Translations under genes and position numbers: made by a program
Source: Candidatus Jordarchaeum madagascarense
GTDB taxonomy: Archaea; Asgardarchaeota; Jordiarchaeia; Jordiarchaeales; Jordiarchaeaceae
Assembly (NCBI GenBank): GCA_019056875.1
Contig: DXJA01000385.1
Span: 1-9,874 of the forward strand
DNA length: 9,874 nt
Reading direction: 5' to 3'
Notes under the pieces: generated by a model
What the model saw: only the letters and a program-made list of their open reading frames with translations
The model's database searches: none
What the model was told of the DNA's origin: nothing
Part shown: positions 1-6,977 of the stretch, piece by piece
How positions within the stretch are numbered: the first letter of the stretch is position 1
How the letters are laid out: every line of letters begins with the position of its first letter

Positions 1-92
1 AAACATATTTTTTAAATAATACTAAAAAGTCACCATTTACGATTTTTATTTTTTATATTCCAATCAGTATACTCCAATGAACTTATTAACTA

Positions 93-199
93 AAATGTTG
101 AAATATTTTAACAAGTTAAGGTAAATTCCCTTGGATTCTCCTTTGATGAGGTGTGTGGATACTAAAAAATGACTAATGCAAATTTTTAGGAGGAATTTA
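93..199 (+). promoter_or_regulatory. Promoter region and strong ribosome binding site of the helical protein gene
   Basis: AT-rich leader. An AGGAGG Shine-Dalgarno (188-193) lies 6 nt before ATG 200 and decides the start; an in-frame ATG at 176 lies upstream of this site and is unlikely to be used. AAATATTTT near 101-109 is a candidate TATA element, which would give a leader of about 65-70 nt. The TATA assignment is weak because the whole region is AT-rich. Confidence 0.45.
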
Positions 200-1816
200 A
201 TGTCTGATGTTGCGGTGGTACAGACTCTAAAAAAGAGTATAGACGAAATGAAAATGAAGGTGGATAAAAACGCCGAAGAAATTTCACGACAGCTTGATAG
301 CTTAACAAGTTTCATTGGAGAAAAGTTAACTGGAGTAAATCAAGAAACCAGAGAGAACCTTGAGAAACTAGCCACTGATCTGGGCGGGATGTTTTCAAAT
401 TATAGGATAGAGTTACTTAAAGCTTTGGAAGATTTCTTTATCGCGGATGAGGCCGCACTTAAAACAATCCTTGGAAGCATCTCTGGTGGTTTTTCGACCG
501 AGGAAAAAAACCTTTCAACAGCACTTTCTCAGGTAAAGGAAAAAATTAGTGAGGATTTAGATAGCAGTGGCACCCAATTCGCTTCTAAAAATTTAGAGCT
601 CAAGAGCGCTTTGCAAGCTCTGCTCGGTGAGAGAGTGAAGGATTTAAACACAAGAGTTTCCTCTAGCCTAAACGAGAGTTTGAAAAATTTCCAGACAAGC
701 ATTATTGGATTAAAAAACGAAATAGGATCAAGCATCGACACCTCCTCTTCATCTTCAAAGGATTCAATCACGCGAGCAAGAAGTAGTGTTGAAAGCGTTC
801 TATCCGATGTGGCGAATCAGCTCGAAACTTTGCATCAGCATGTTTTATCCGTGAAACAGCAATTAGAAGGCTCTTTGAGTTCAACAGAATCGAATGTTTT
901 GGAATCTTTGGAGCGAGTACAAACAAAGGCTAGTGAAACCATAGGTTTATCCTCAGATAACACAAACAAGGATATGGTAAAACTTCGAGAATCTATTGAA
1001 GCTGGTCTTGGTAGTTTTTCTACCAGTTTCGAATCACAATTAACTGCCTCAGTAGATGGAACAACTAGAGAGGTTCAGGATAGTTTTGATAATTTGAAGT
1101 CTGAAACAGATTCCTCAATTGATGCTACCAAAGGTAATGTCTCCAAAGGCTTGCTGACTTCCTCAAAGAATATACAAGATCAAGTGACTGCAGAAGGCGC
1201 TAAAAGAAAAGCTGCGGTTAACGATACTAAGGGAAAAGTGGAGAGCGTTCTATCAGGAGTCTCAAATACACTGAAGGAACAAACAATCAGGTTTGCTGGA
1301 GGTATTGATAACGCCATTAAGCCAGTAAAGACAGAAGCTGAAGGCCAGATTAGGAGCGCTAAGGAAAAGGCAATCTCAGCCCTAAAACAGGTTAAGGACC
1401 TAGCCTTTGCGGAACTCGTGGGAACGGGAGTAATCTCTGGATGGGACAATATAAAGGGATTTATGCGGAAATCCATGGTGAGTACCAAGTCAAACATATT
1501 ACTAGTTATTCCAAACCTAGACAACCAAGACGCAGAAGCAATCTCCTCCATAAATCCAAGAGTTAAGGTGGATCTCTCAGCCACAGGAAATCCACAAATC
1601 CTTCAAAAACTTTCTACAAGACCGAACACCACAGTCAAAATATCTGACACAGAAAACCTTATTGGGCTAATACGAGACAGGGAAGAGATTCTATTCGCCC
1701 CAGTATCTCCAAGAGCCAAGCAAGCGATTGCCGTTGTAAGCGCAATGGAAGGATACATCGAAGAACTTTCAAGACCACTGAGAGAAAACATGGTACGCGC
1801 CAGAAAACTAGAATAA
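200..1816 (+). CDS. Long helical/coiled-coil protein with C-terminal TrmB/PLD-like alpha-beta domain
   Basis: 538 residues from ATG 200. I do not recognise a named family. Residues 1-410 are almost entirely predicted helix, rich in Ser, Lys, Glu and Leu, with no Cys and no membrane segment or signal peptide, resembling apolipoprotein-like or chemoreceptor-like helical rods. There is an internal echo: VESVLSDVANQL (197-208) and VESVLSGVSNTL (347-358) lie exactly 150 residues apart. Residues about 405-538 look like a compact alpha/beta domain: a helix, the strand ILLVIP, a helix, a VKVDLSA strand, an NTTVKI strand, then NLIGLIRDREEILFAP and a final helix. That order resembles the C-terminal sensor/PLD-like domain of archaeal TrmB-type regulators, but no helix-turn-helix is evident and I see no HKD catalytic motif. 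The gene stands alone, convergent with the AOR operon. A structural or scaffold role, perhaps regulated by the C-terminal domain, is inference. Confidence 0.85.
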   Translation: MSDVAVVQTLKKSIDEMKMKVDKNAEEISRQLDSLTSFIGEKLTGVNQETRENLEKLATDLGGMFSNYRIELLKALEDFFIADEAALKTILGSISGGFSTEEKNLSTALSQVKEKISEDLDSSGTQFASKNLELKSALQALLGERVKDLNTRVSSSLNESLKNFQTSIIGLKNEIGSSIDTSSSSSKDSITRARSSVESVLSDVANQLETLHQHVLSVKQQLEGSLSSTESNVLESLERVQTKASETIGLSSDNTNKDMVKLRESIEAGLGSFSTSFESQLTASVDGTTREVQDSFDNLKSETDSSIDATKGNVSKGLLTSSKNIQDQVTAEGAKRKAAVNDTKGKVESVLSGVSNTLKEQTIRFAGGIDNAIKPVKTEAEGQIRSAKEKAISALKQVKDLAFAELVGTGVISGWDNIKGFMRKSMVSTKSNILLVIPNLDNQDAEAISSINPRVKVDLSATGNPQILQKLSTRPNTTVKISDTENLIGLIRDREEILFAPVSPRAKQAIAVVSAMEGYIEELSRPLRENMVRARKLE

Positions 1817-1839
1817 AACTAGAAGCTACTCTGCCTTCA

Positions 1840-1852
1840 TTTTTTTATTTTT
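1840..1852 (+). terminator. Poly-T terminator after the helical protein gene
   Basis: A T-rich run (seven T, A, five T) begins 23 nt after the TAA stop at 1816, the usual archaeal intrinsic termination signal. It overlaps the left arm of the inverted repeat shared with the convergent AOR operon. Confidence 0.6.
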
Positions 1853-1898
1853 CAAAAATTGGAAACTCATTCGCCATTTGAAAAAAGGTTTTGAAAAA
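1848..1898. repeat. 10-bp inverted repeat between convergent genes
   Basis: TTTTTCAAAA (1848-1857) and TTTTGAAAAA (1889-1898) are perfect reverse complements separated by 31 bp. They lie in the 109-bp gap between the two convergent stop codons, so the structure could act as a bidirectional terminator. The minus strand also carries T runs at about 1881-1886 and 1894-1898 that would end AOR transcription. Confidence 0.5.
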
Positions 1899-1925
1899 GA
1901 GGTTGTGAAAGAAAATTAATGCTTT

Positions 1926-3755
1926 TTACTCTATTTCTAGGTTTAATTCTTGCAACTTTTCTTTAGTAGGAATCCCGTTCTTGTCCCATCCTCGCAGCTC
2001 GTAGTACATATCTAAGAGTTTGTCATAGTCGTCTCTATCCATCTTTTTACCCTTGTAGGGTCCACTGGGCAGCGGTTCCTTGAAAACTCTTGCTGGTGGG
2101 TAATCGTCCTTCCTTGAGATGCCACGCCTAACATTAATCATCCGGGTAAGATTAAATATCCTTTCTGCGCCTAGAAGTAATCCCTCCTGATCCATATCTA
2201 ATCCTGTGGCTGCAACATAGTATCTTGGATAAAACTCCTCAGGAGGGAGCTTGGCTTCACAGTACTGGAATCGACAGGTCCCCAATGCATCGAACAAGCT
2301 GCGTTGGTGCTGGAGATATATTTGTTTTTCGACTTTTTCTCGGGTTATTCCAAAGCGATCTGTACTGGTTTCCCAGCCGACGATTGTAGATCGACTATGG
2401 TGGGCTCCCATATCGGATGTGCCGTATGCTAGGGACATTCCTGGTGTGGATCTTGTTTCATAGCCGGATTGTTCTAGTCCTTTCACATGCATTGCTAGGG
2501 ATTGGCAGCCATTGCCGAAAGTTTCTGCGGCTTTTTTCACTCCTTCGGCCAGTATTCCTCCCAAACCCTTGCGGTAGGCTATTTTTTCTATTAGGTTGAA
2601 TATGGTTTCTGTATTGCCCCACTCGGCTTTTAAGTCGTCCAGTGAAATTTTTCCCTGTTGTGCGCATTCGATGGCGAATCCGATGACGACTCCGGTTGAG
2701 ATGGTGTCTATTCCGTAGTAGTCGCAGAGATAGTTCGCTGCTGCTATATCCTCTATGTTTCCGAGTCCCAAGTTTGATCCGAGGAGAGCTAATGTCTCGT
2801 ATTCTGGTCCCTCAAGGTAGACCTGTTCTCCGTTAACCTTGGTTTTTGTCAATTTTCCGCAGGCGAGTGGACAGCAGTAGCAACCTCTGTCTGTTATTTT
2901 GATTTTTCCTTCCATGCTTTCCGCGTTTATGTTTTCTGATTGTTCAAATACGTTCTCTTGAAAGTTACGGGTTGGTAAACAGGCGGCCTCCTGTGCCCAG
3001 TCTAGGGACATGGTTGTGCCGTGGCGGGTGAAAACGTTATAACGCTCTGGATCGTTTTTTATCATGTATTCTATTGCTTCGTCTGTAATTTTGATGATCT
3101 TTTTTAAATCCGCGACTGGTACGTCTTTTGTTCCATTTATGGCTACGGCTTTTACTTTCTTTGATCCGAGAATTGTTCCCATTCCAGTTCTTCCCGCTTG
3201 ACGTCCGTAGTCTGTTGTGATGCACGCAAAAAATACAAGGTTTTCTCCAGCCGGTCCAATAGTTAAGACACTCATGTCGCTGTTTAGTTCATCCTTTATT
3301 ATGGTTTCTGTTTCGAAACTTCCCTTACCCCATAGGTGTTTAGCGTTCTCAAAGTCTACTCCTTCATCATGTATGTGTAGATAAATCGGGTATTTGCTTT
3401 TGCCCTTTATGATGATCGAGTCGTATCCGCATTGTTTGATTTCTGCTCCTGCTTTTCCTCCGATACTGCTGTCAGCCCAAATTCCTGTTTGAGGACTAAT
3501 CGCATACATTGATATTCTGCCAGCACCGGGAATGGGTAGACCTGTGAGAGGGCCGGTGTTTAAGGTTATTATACCTTCAGCGCTTAAGGGATTAGTGTCT
3601 GCATTTGTGTTCTGCCATAAAATTTTTGCTCCGAACCCTCTTCCTCCAATCAGTTTTAGCCAATCATTTCTCTGTTCGAGCCAATTGATTACTTTGTAGC
3701 TCCTATTCGAAATGTCTATTAGTAAATTTTTACCTGTGTATCCTCCAAATTGCAT
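1926..3755 (-). CDS. aor: Aldehyde:ferredoxin oxidoreductase (tungsten-pterin AOR family)
   Basis: 609 residues, the normal AOR length. It oxidises an aldehyde to the carboxylic acid and passes electrons to ferredoxin at a bis-pterin tungsten site beside a [4Fe-4S] cluster, in the cytoplasm. The N-terminal domain begins MQFGGYTGKNLLIDI and includes GGRGFGAKIL (37-46). Cluster ligands are visible as C292-x2-C295-x3-C299 and C494, closely matching the Cys set known for the Pyrococcus furiosus enzyme. The two pterin-binding signatures DxxGxD (D345-D350) and DxxGxC (D489-C494) are intact, as are GPEYETLALLGSNLG (316-330) and GAHHSRS (450-456). The start is ATG 3755, directly after the TAA of the upstream Fe-S gene, with a strong AAAGGAGG site inside that gene's end, so translation is probably coupled. 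The substrate class (AOR, FOR, GAPOR or WOR type) cannot be assigned from sequence alone. Confidence 0.96.
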   Translation of the reverse strand: MQFGGYTGKNLLIDISNRSYKVINWLEQRNDWLKLIGGRGFGAKILWQNTNADTNPLSAEGIITLNTGPLTGLPIPGAGRISMYAISPQTGIWADSSIGGKAGAEIKQCGYDSIIIKGKSKYPIYLHIHDEGVDFENAKHLWGKGSFETETIIKDELNSDMSVLTIGPAGENLVFFACITTDYGRQAGRTGMGTILGSKKVKAVAINGTKDVPVADLKKIIKITDEAIEYMIKNDPERYNVFTRHGTTMSLDWAQEAACLPTRNFQENVFEQSENINAESMEGKIKITDRGCYCCPLACGKLTKTKVNGEQVYLEGPEYETLALLGSNLGLGNIEDIAAANYLCDYYGIDTISTGVVIGFAIECAQQGKISLDDLKAEWGNTETIFNLIEKIAYRKGLGGILAEGVKKAAETFGNGCQSLAMHVKGLEQSGYETRSTPGMSLAYGTSDMGAHHSRSTIVGWETSTDRFGITREKVEKQIYLQHQRSLFDALGTCRFQYCEAKLPPEEFYPRYYVAATGLDMDQEGLLLGAERIFNLTRMINVRRGISRKDDYPPARVFKEPLPSGPYKGKKMDRDDYDKLLDMYYELRGWDKNGIPTKEKLQELNLEIE

Positions 3756-4003
3756 TTAGCTTTCCTCCTTTAACACCAGTGCGTTTCTATTACAATATTT
3801 TACACAAATAGGAATTTCAACAGCCAAGGATTCGCACAAATTGCAGCTCTCAAGAAACTCGATTTTGGGCTTGGAAATCTGTTTACAACTCTTATATGTG
3901 CCTTTTTTGGGTTCGCGGTTCCTGTGTTCCAGGCTGCGCAGAAAATTTGGCAAATTTTACAAGCGCTACATCTGGATTCATCTATGCCTATTTTACTCTG
4001 CAT
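3756..4003 (-). CDS. Ferredoxin-like 8-Cys Fe-S protein, partner of AOR, interrupted by a -1 frameshift
   Basis: Two overlapping frames together make one ferredoxin-like protein. The first starts at ATG 4003 (a GTG lies just before it) and encodes C12-x2-C15-x2-C18-x3-C22 (CSACKICQIFC) then NPKKAHIRVV; left alone it runs on without Cys-cluster sense and stops at 3800. The -1 frame picks up the second half, with C54-x2-C57-x9-C67-x3-C71, and ends at TAA 3758-3756 directly abutting the AOR ATG. Joining at CCCAAAA (3869-3863) gives 82 residues with eight Cys, enough for two [4Fe-4S] clusters in dicluster pairing. Such small Fe-S proteins commonly accompany AOR-family enzymes as electron carriers. 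The break may be programmed frameshifting, a real homopolymer indel that inactivates the gene, or a sequencing error; the sequence alone does not decide. Confidence 0.75.
3863..3869 (-). other. Slippery heptamer C_CCA_AAA at the frame change
   Basis: On the minus strand, frame-0 codons CCA (3868-3866) and AAA (3865-3863) are preceded by C at 3869. This matches the X_XXY_YYZ form used for tandem -1 slippage. Re-pairing gives CCC AAA and then ATC in the frame that encodes the remaining four Cys. Directly downstream is only a weak 5-bp hairpin (TCGAG TTT CTTGA, one G-T pair). The same run of C and A residues is also where a simple indel or sequencing error would be expected. Confidence 0.5.
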
Positions 4004-4110
4004 CACTTATCGCCTCGCTGAAAAATTAGTAGGTATTCCACGGGGTAGGGTTGTCTCAACTCAAAAGTCTTTTCGGATTTAGAACAGTTTCCATTATTTA
4101 ATCGGAAGAT
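4004..4110 (-). promoter_or_regulatory. Promoter region of the Fe-S/AOR operon
   Basis: On the minus strand, GATTAAATAATGG (4103-4091) is the best TATA-like element, placing the start of transcription near 4070 and giving a leader of about 65 nt. The near-palindrome AAAAGTCTTTT (4063-4073, 5-bp arms around one base) falls at that predicted start and could be an operator. A weak GAGG lies 9 nt before ATG 4003. Confidence 0.35.
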
Positions 4111-4184
4111 AATACCCCATTGTAAAGATACCTCCAAAATATAGTGAAATCTGATAAAAGAGGTATTTATTTCTTTTGTTTCCC

Positions 4185-4191
4185 AAAAAAA
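4185..4191 (-). terminator. Poly-T terminator candidate after homocitrate synthase
   Basis: Seven T on the minus strand, about 95 nt beyond the homocitrate synthase stop and before the Fe-S/AOR promoter. This suggests the two minus-strand units are transcribed separately. No gene is seen in the gap 4004-4287. Confidence 0.4.
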
Positions 4192-4287
4192 GGCTAAACT
4201 TTGGTACTATTTTAAATTTTGATTAGCAATAATAGAGATAATTGGGGGAAGCTTTCTCTTGTTATTTGGAAATAGTTATTAGTGTTT

Positions 4288-5724
4288 TTAGCCGAAGATT
4301 TTCCGCAGTCCTTTTGCCTCTTCTTTCTGCTTACCGTTTCTTTGGAATCTTTTCAGCACTATTCTCGTGGTTGTGGCTTCCACTCCTCTCGTGTTTCTGA
4401 TGGATTCTAGGCACTCGTTTAGTGCTGCTACGTCTTTTGCTTGGATATGTGCGACCACATCGTACTCTCCACTGATTTCATATGCCTCAGAAACTCCGTT
4501 GATACCAATTATTCTTCTTATAATGTTTGTAGTGTAGATGTGGGGGTCTGTTTGGATGGAAACCAATCCAATAATCAATTCTGGGGATTCTCCACTTACT
4601 CTTTGTCCCAAAACTTTTTCGGTCACTGCTACGATGTCCGAGTCCTCTATACGCTTTTTTTTGTCCGCGAGGTTCTTTATCTCCGTGGTTATTCGTTGTA
4701 GCTGGTCATCATTAATGCTTATACCCATTTCGTCTAGCTTGGCCTTTACAGCGTGTCTACCGGCATATTTATCCACAATAATTTTTCTTGCTCTCCCTAG
4801 AATAGAAGGGTCGAATGCTTCATAGGTTTCTGGGTTGGCGAGCACTGCAGAGGTGTGGATTCCCGCCTTGTGTGAAAAAGCGTTCGTGCCTATAACGGGT
4901 GTGATTGGGGAAATGTAGACCCCGCTATATCTTTCAACAATGCTGGATAATTCCGAGAGACGTTCGATTTTGATTCCGACGTCAATGTCTAAGAGCACCT
5001 TCAGAGCGACGGACACTTCGGAAAGAGGAGCAATTCCAGTTCTCTCCCCCAGTCCATTTACCGTTGTATGCACTACCGTTGCTCCAGCCTGAACTCCTGC
5101 CAAAGAATTAGCCACGGCCAAACCTAGGTCATTATGACAGTGAAGGTCTAACTCTGATTTTACATTGCTGTGAATCTTTGAGACCAGGTCATACATCTGG
5201 GTCGGGGTCATAATGCCTACCGTGTCTGCTACGCTTATCCGGTCGGCGCCGGTCTCAGAAGCCTGTTTGCAGATGTGTAGGAGGTACTCCCACTCGGTTC
5301 GAGTGGCGTCTTCTGGGGTGAAGCGCACCTTTAAGCCATGATCCTTGGAGTAGCTGATTGCTTCCAAAACTTTTTCCTCGATCTGCTCCTTGGTCATTTT
5401 CAATTTGCTTTCACGATGGCTCTTTGATGTACCAATGAAGATTGCGACTCTATCCACATCGCACGCCAGGGACAAATCCACGTCACTCTTTACTGGTCTT
5501 ATGTGGCTTATTATCTCAGCATTTAGATTTTCTTTCGCAATTTTTTTAATGGCTTCTTTCACTCCCTCTGATACCATCGGGGAGCCTGCCTCAATCATTC
5601 CAACCCCGATTTCATCCAGCTTCTTTGCAATCTCTAATTTCTCTTCCACTCTAAAGGAAACACCAGGGGTTTGTTCCCCTTCACGTAGCGTTGAATCTAA
5701 GATAATCACTTTCGAACCAGTCAT
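4288..5724 (-). CDS. lysS: Homocitrate synthase with C-terminal RAM (AsnC/Lrp ligand-binding) domain
   Basis: 478 residues from ATG 5724. It belongs to the HMGL-like TIM-barrel family, condensing acetyl-CoA with 2-oxoglutarate to homocitrate. LDSTLREGEQ (9-18) supplies the metal-binding Asp10 and catalytic Arg14/Glu15; H195 and H197 in HCHND are metal ligands; NAFSHKAGIHTSA (281-293) is the C-terminal signature of the family. His74 in SHIRP, Arg134 in RFTPEDA and the GTS motif fit the homocitrate rather than isopropylmalate branch, where the His recognises the longer keto-acid. Residues about 385-460 form a RAM domain (GINGVSEAYEISGEYDVVA), also found on some archaeal homocitrate synthases, implying amino-acid feedback. 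An in-frame TTG at 5739 adds five residues, but the TATA spacing favours ATG 5724. The pathway (alpha-aminoadipate lysine synthesis or another 2-oxoacid elongation) is not shown because no lys or aks neighbours are present. Confidence 0.9.
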   Translation of the reverse strand: MTGSKVIILDSTLREGEQTPGVSFRVEEKLEIAKKLDEIGVGMIEAGSPMVSEGVKEAIKKIAKENLNAEIISHIRPVKSDVDLSLACDVDRVAIFIGTSKSHRESKLKMTKEQIEEKVLEAISYSKDHGLKVRFTPEDATRTEWEYLLHICKQASETGADRISVADTVGIMTPTQMYDLVSKIHSNVKSELDLHCHNDLGLAVANSLAGVQAGATVVHTTVNGLGERTGIAPLSEVSVALKVLLDIDVGIKIERLSELSSIVERYSGVYISPITPVIGTNAFSHKAGIHTSAVLANPETYEAFDPSILGRARKIIVDKYAGRHAVKAKLDEMGISINDDQLQRITTEIKNLADKKKRIEDSDIVAVTEKVLGQRVSGESPELIIGLVSIQTDPHIYTTNIIRRIIGINGVSEAYEISGEYDVVAHIQAKDVAALNECLESIRNTRGVEATTTRIVLKRFQRNGKQKEEAKGLRKIFG

Positions 5725-5745
5725 TAAACACACAACCAATGGTAT

Positions 5746-5753
5746 GGTATATC
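5746..5753 (-). promoter_or_regulatory. TATA box of homocitrate synthase; likely leaderless transcript
   Basis: GATATACC on the minus strand is centred about 26 nt upstream of ATG 5724, the canonical TATA-to-start distance in archaea. No Shine-Dalgarno precedes the ATG. Together these suggest transcription begins at or next to the start codon. Confidence 0.5.
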
Positions 5754-5760
5754 AACAATT

Positions 5761-5790
5761 TGGTTAAATTTTTTATGGTAAAATTTTTAT
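5761..5790. repeat. Imperfect 15-bp tandem repeat upstream of the homocitrate synthase promoter
   Basis: TGGTTAAATTTTTTA (5761-5775) is followed at once by TGGTAAAATTTTTAT (5776-5790), 12 of 15 positions identical. The pair lies just upstream of the TATA element, a position typical of archaeal activator sites. The A/T content makes chance similarity possible. The rest of 5791-5922 shows no gene. Confidence 0.35.
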
Positions 5791-5922
5791 TCTTTTTCAA
5801 TTAAAACCTAAAAGCATCTAGCCTGATCCATAGTGATAAGTGAATAAAAGAAAGAATTGGAAGCTGAAAATAGATTCGGCATCGTTACTGACTTTTTTGA
5901 TTTGGATAGAAATTGGGAAGAA

Positions 5923-6690
5923 TTAATCCTTTTTCTTTTCTAGCATCTTAATTTTTCCATCTTTAGTTACCACACCCACCTGGCGTGCGGGGTTCCCGGC
6001 CCATAGCTGGTTTGGTGGAATTTTTGTTTTGTATGGTACCGTCGATACCGTGGCGATGATGCTGTTGTCACCGATTTCTACACCGGGGAACAAAACCGAA
6101 TTCGCACCAATAGTTACGTTTCTCCCCAGCTTGGTTTTTCCTATTATCAGGCGACCACCCGCAAAGGCGTGGCCTGATAAAATAGTTCCTCCGCCAGCCA
6201 TGGCTCCATCGCCAAACTCCATCAGGTAGGGATCTACGGCGAAAGATGCTTGTGTTGCATAGCCCATCTTTGCTCCAAGCAACCCTAGGACGTAACTGCC
6301 GAGGGCAGGCATACCAAAAGGTTCGTAACCGACATAGTGTAGGGCGAGTGCGGTTCCTATACCATTGATTAACCAATTTCTAACGTTCTTGTTACTCACA
6401 TCCATTTCATAATCTCCCTCTTCCACAGGTTTTAATGTTAATCGTCCGATAGCTATGAGAGCTAGGTTAAAAATCCATCTTGCTATGACAACATATACTG
6501 GGGCTAGTGAGATAATTAGGTACCAAGGAATATCGATTGGGATAACTTCGAGTAATACATAGGATACCACTATAATTGGGGTTATGGCAATTATTGAGGC
6601 GATTGACAAGTATGCCACCAAGCGTACCATTAAATTAGGGGCACCTCTTTCATATCTTCTTTTAAGGTCTTTAAGCACATCATCTTCCAT
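5923..6690 (-). CDS. Membrane-anchored hexapeptide-repeat (left-handed beta-helix) acyltransferase-like protein
   Basis: 255 residues from ATG 6690, preceded by GGAG 9 nt upstream; an in-frame TTG at 6705 would add five residues. A basic amphipathic start is followed by two strongly hydrophobic segments, about 24-50 (LVAYLSIASIIAITPIIVV) and 56-82 (WYLIISLAPVYVVIARWIF). Residues about 130-232 show the irregular hexapeptide pattern of a left-handed beta-helix (GDGAMAGGGTILSG, IIGKTKLGRNVTIGANSVLF, VEIGDNSIIATVS) and end with LWAGNPAR, the loop common to hexapeptide acyltransferases. His174 in SGHAF is a possible catalytic base. The family usually transfers acetyl or acyl groups to sugars, or builds cell-surface compounds, as a trimer. 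Here the active face would sit at the membrane. Substrate unknown; no sugar-pathway neighbours. It is a single gene, divergent from the metallopeptidase-like gene. Confidence 0.85.
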   Translation of the reverse strand: MEDDVLKDLKRRYERGAPNLMVRLVAYLSIASIIAITPIIVVSYVLLEVIPIDIPWYLIISLAPVYVVIARWIFNLALIAIGRLTLKPVEEGDYEMDVSNKNVRNWLINGIGTALALHYVGYEPFGMPALGSYVLGLLGAKMGYATQASFAVDPYLMEFGDGAMAGGGTILSGHAFAGGRLIIGKTKLGRNVTIGANSVLFPGVEIGDNSIIATVSTVPYKTKIPPNQLWAGNPARQVGVVTKDGKIKMLEKKKD

Positions 6691-6731
6691 ATCTTCACAC
6701 TCCAATCTACGAAGGATTAAATATGATAGAT

Positions 6732-6888
6732 TTACCTTTTACAGATTATTTAAATTAAATCATTAAAACAAAGAAGCTTATTACCCTTTTTGAAGGTTAT
6801 TCAAGCCTGATTAAAACAAGATTATTAATATAAAAATTAGCATTTCTCTAGTATTTTCAAATTACCTTTTGATTTGCAGTTAAAACTT
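6732..6888. repeat. Degenerate repeat motifs in the divergent intergenic region
   Basis: TTACCTTTT at 6732 and 6862 and TTACCCTTTT at 6781 are followed by TTAAAAC-type motifs: ATTAAAACAA at 6762 and 6810, and GTTAAAACTT at 6879. The motif-to-motif spacing is 30, 29 and about 18 bp. The 6691-6974 gap carries no gene. The motifs may be regulator sites for the divergent pair, but the region is AT-rich and only 8-10 bp are shared. Confidence 0.3.
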
Positions 6889-6958
6889 AGTCAATATAAG
6901 TGAAAATTTGAATTGTTTAATTAGATTAAAGGATTTGAATTTATGTAATAGTCTTTAC

Positions 6959-6977
6959 GGAGGAGCTGCATTTATTG
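6959..6977 (+). promoter_or_regulatory. Ribosome binding site and TTG start of the metallopeptidase-like gene
   Basis: GGAGGAG (6959-6965) lies 9 nt before TTG 6975. No ATG or GTG in frame is better placed, so TTG is the chosen start. TTTAATTAG near 6917-6925 is a possible TATA element. Confidence 0.6.

Noticed and set aside
1180..1584. Long open frames opposite the helical protein, AOR and tnpB genes
   Set aside because: They lie entirely within well-supported genes on the other strand or frame, and their translations show no recognisable domain.
4004..4287. tRNA or small RNA gene in the gap between the Fe-S gene and homocitrate synthase
   Set aside because: No cloverleaf, T-loop motif or GC-rich stem is visible, only promoter- and terminator-like AT-rich sequence.
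4288..5739. 2-isopropylmalate synthase instead of homocitrate synthase, and the TTG start at 5739
   Set aside because: The His in SHIRP, the GTS segment and RFTPEDA fit the homocitrate branch, and a RAM domain rather than a LeuA dimer regulatory domain follows. TTG 5739 has no RBS and lies only about 10 nt from the TATA element.
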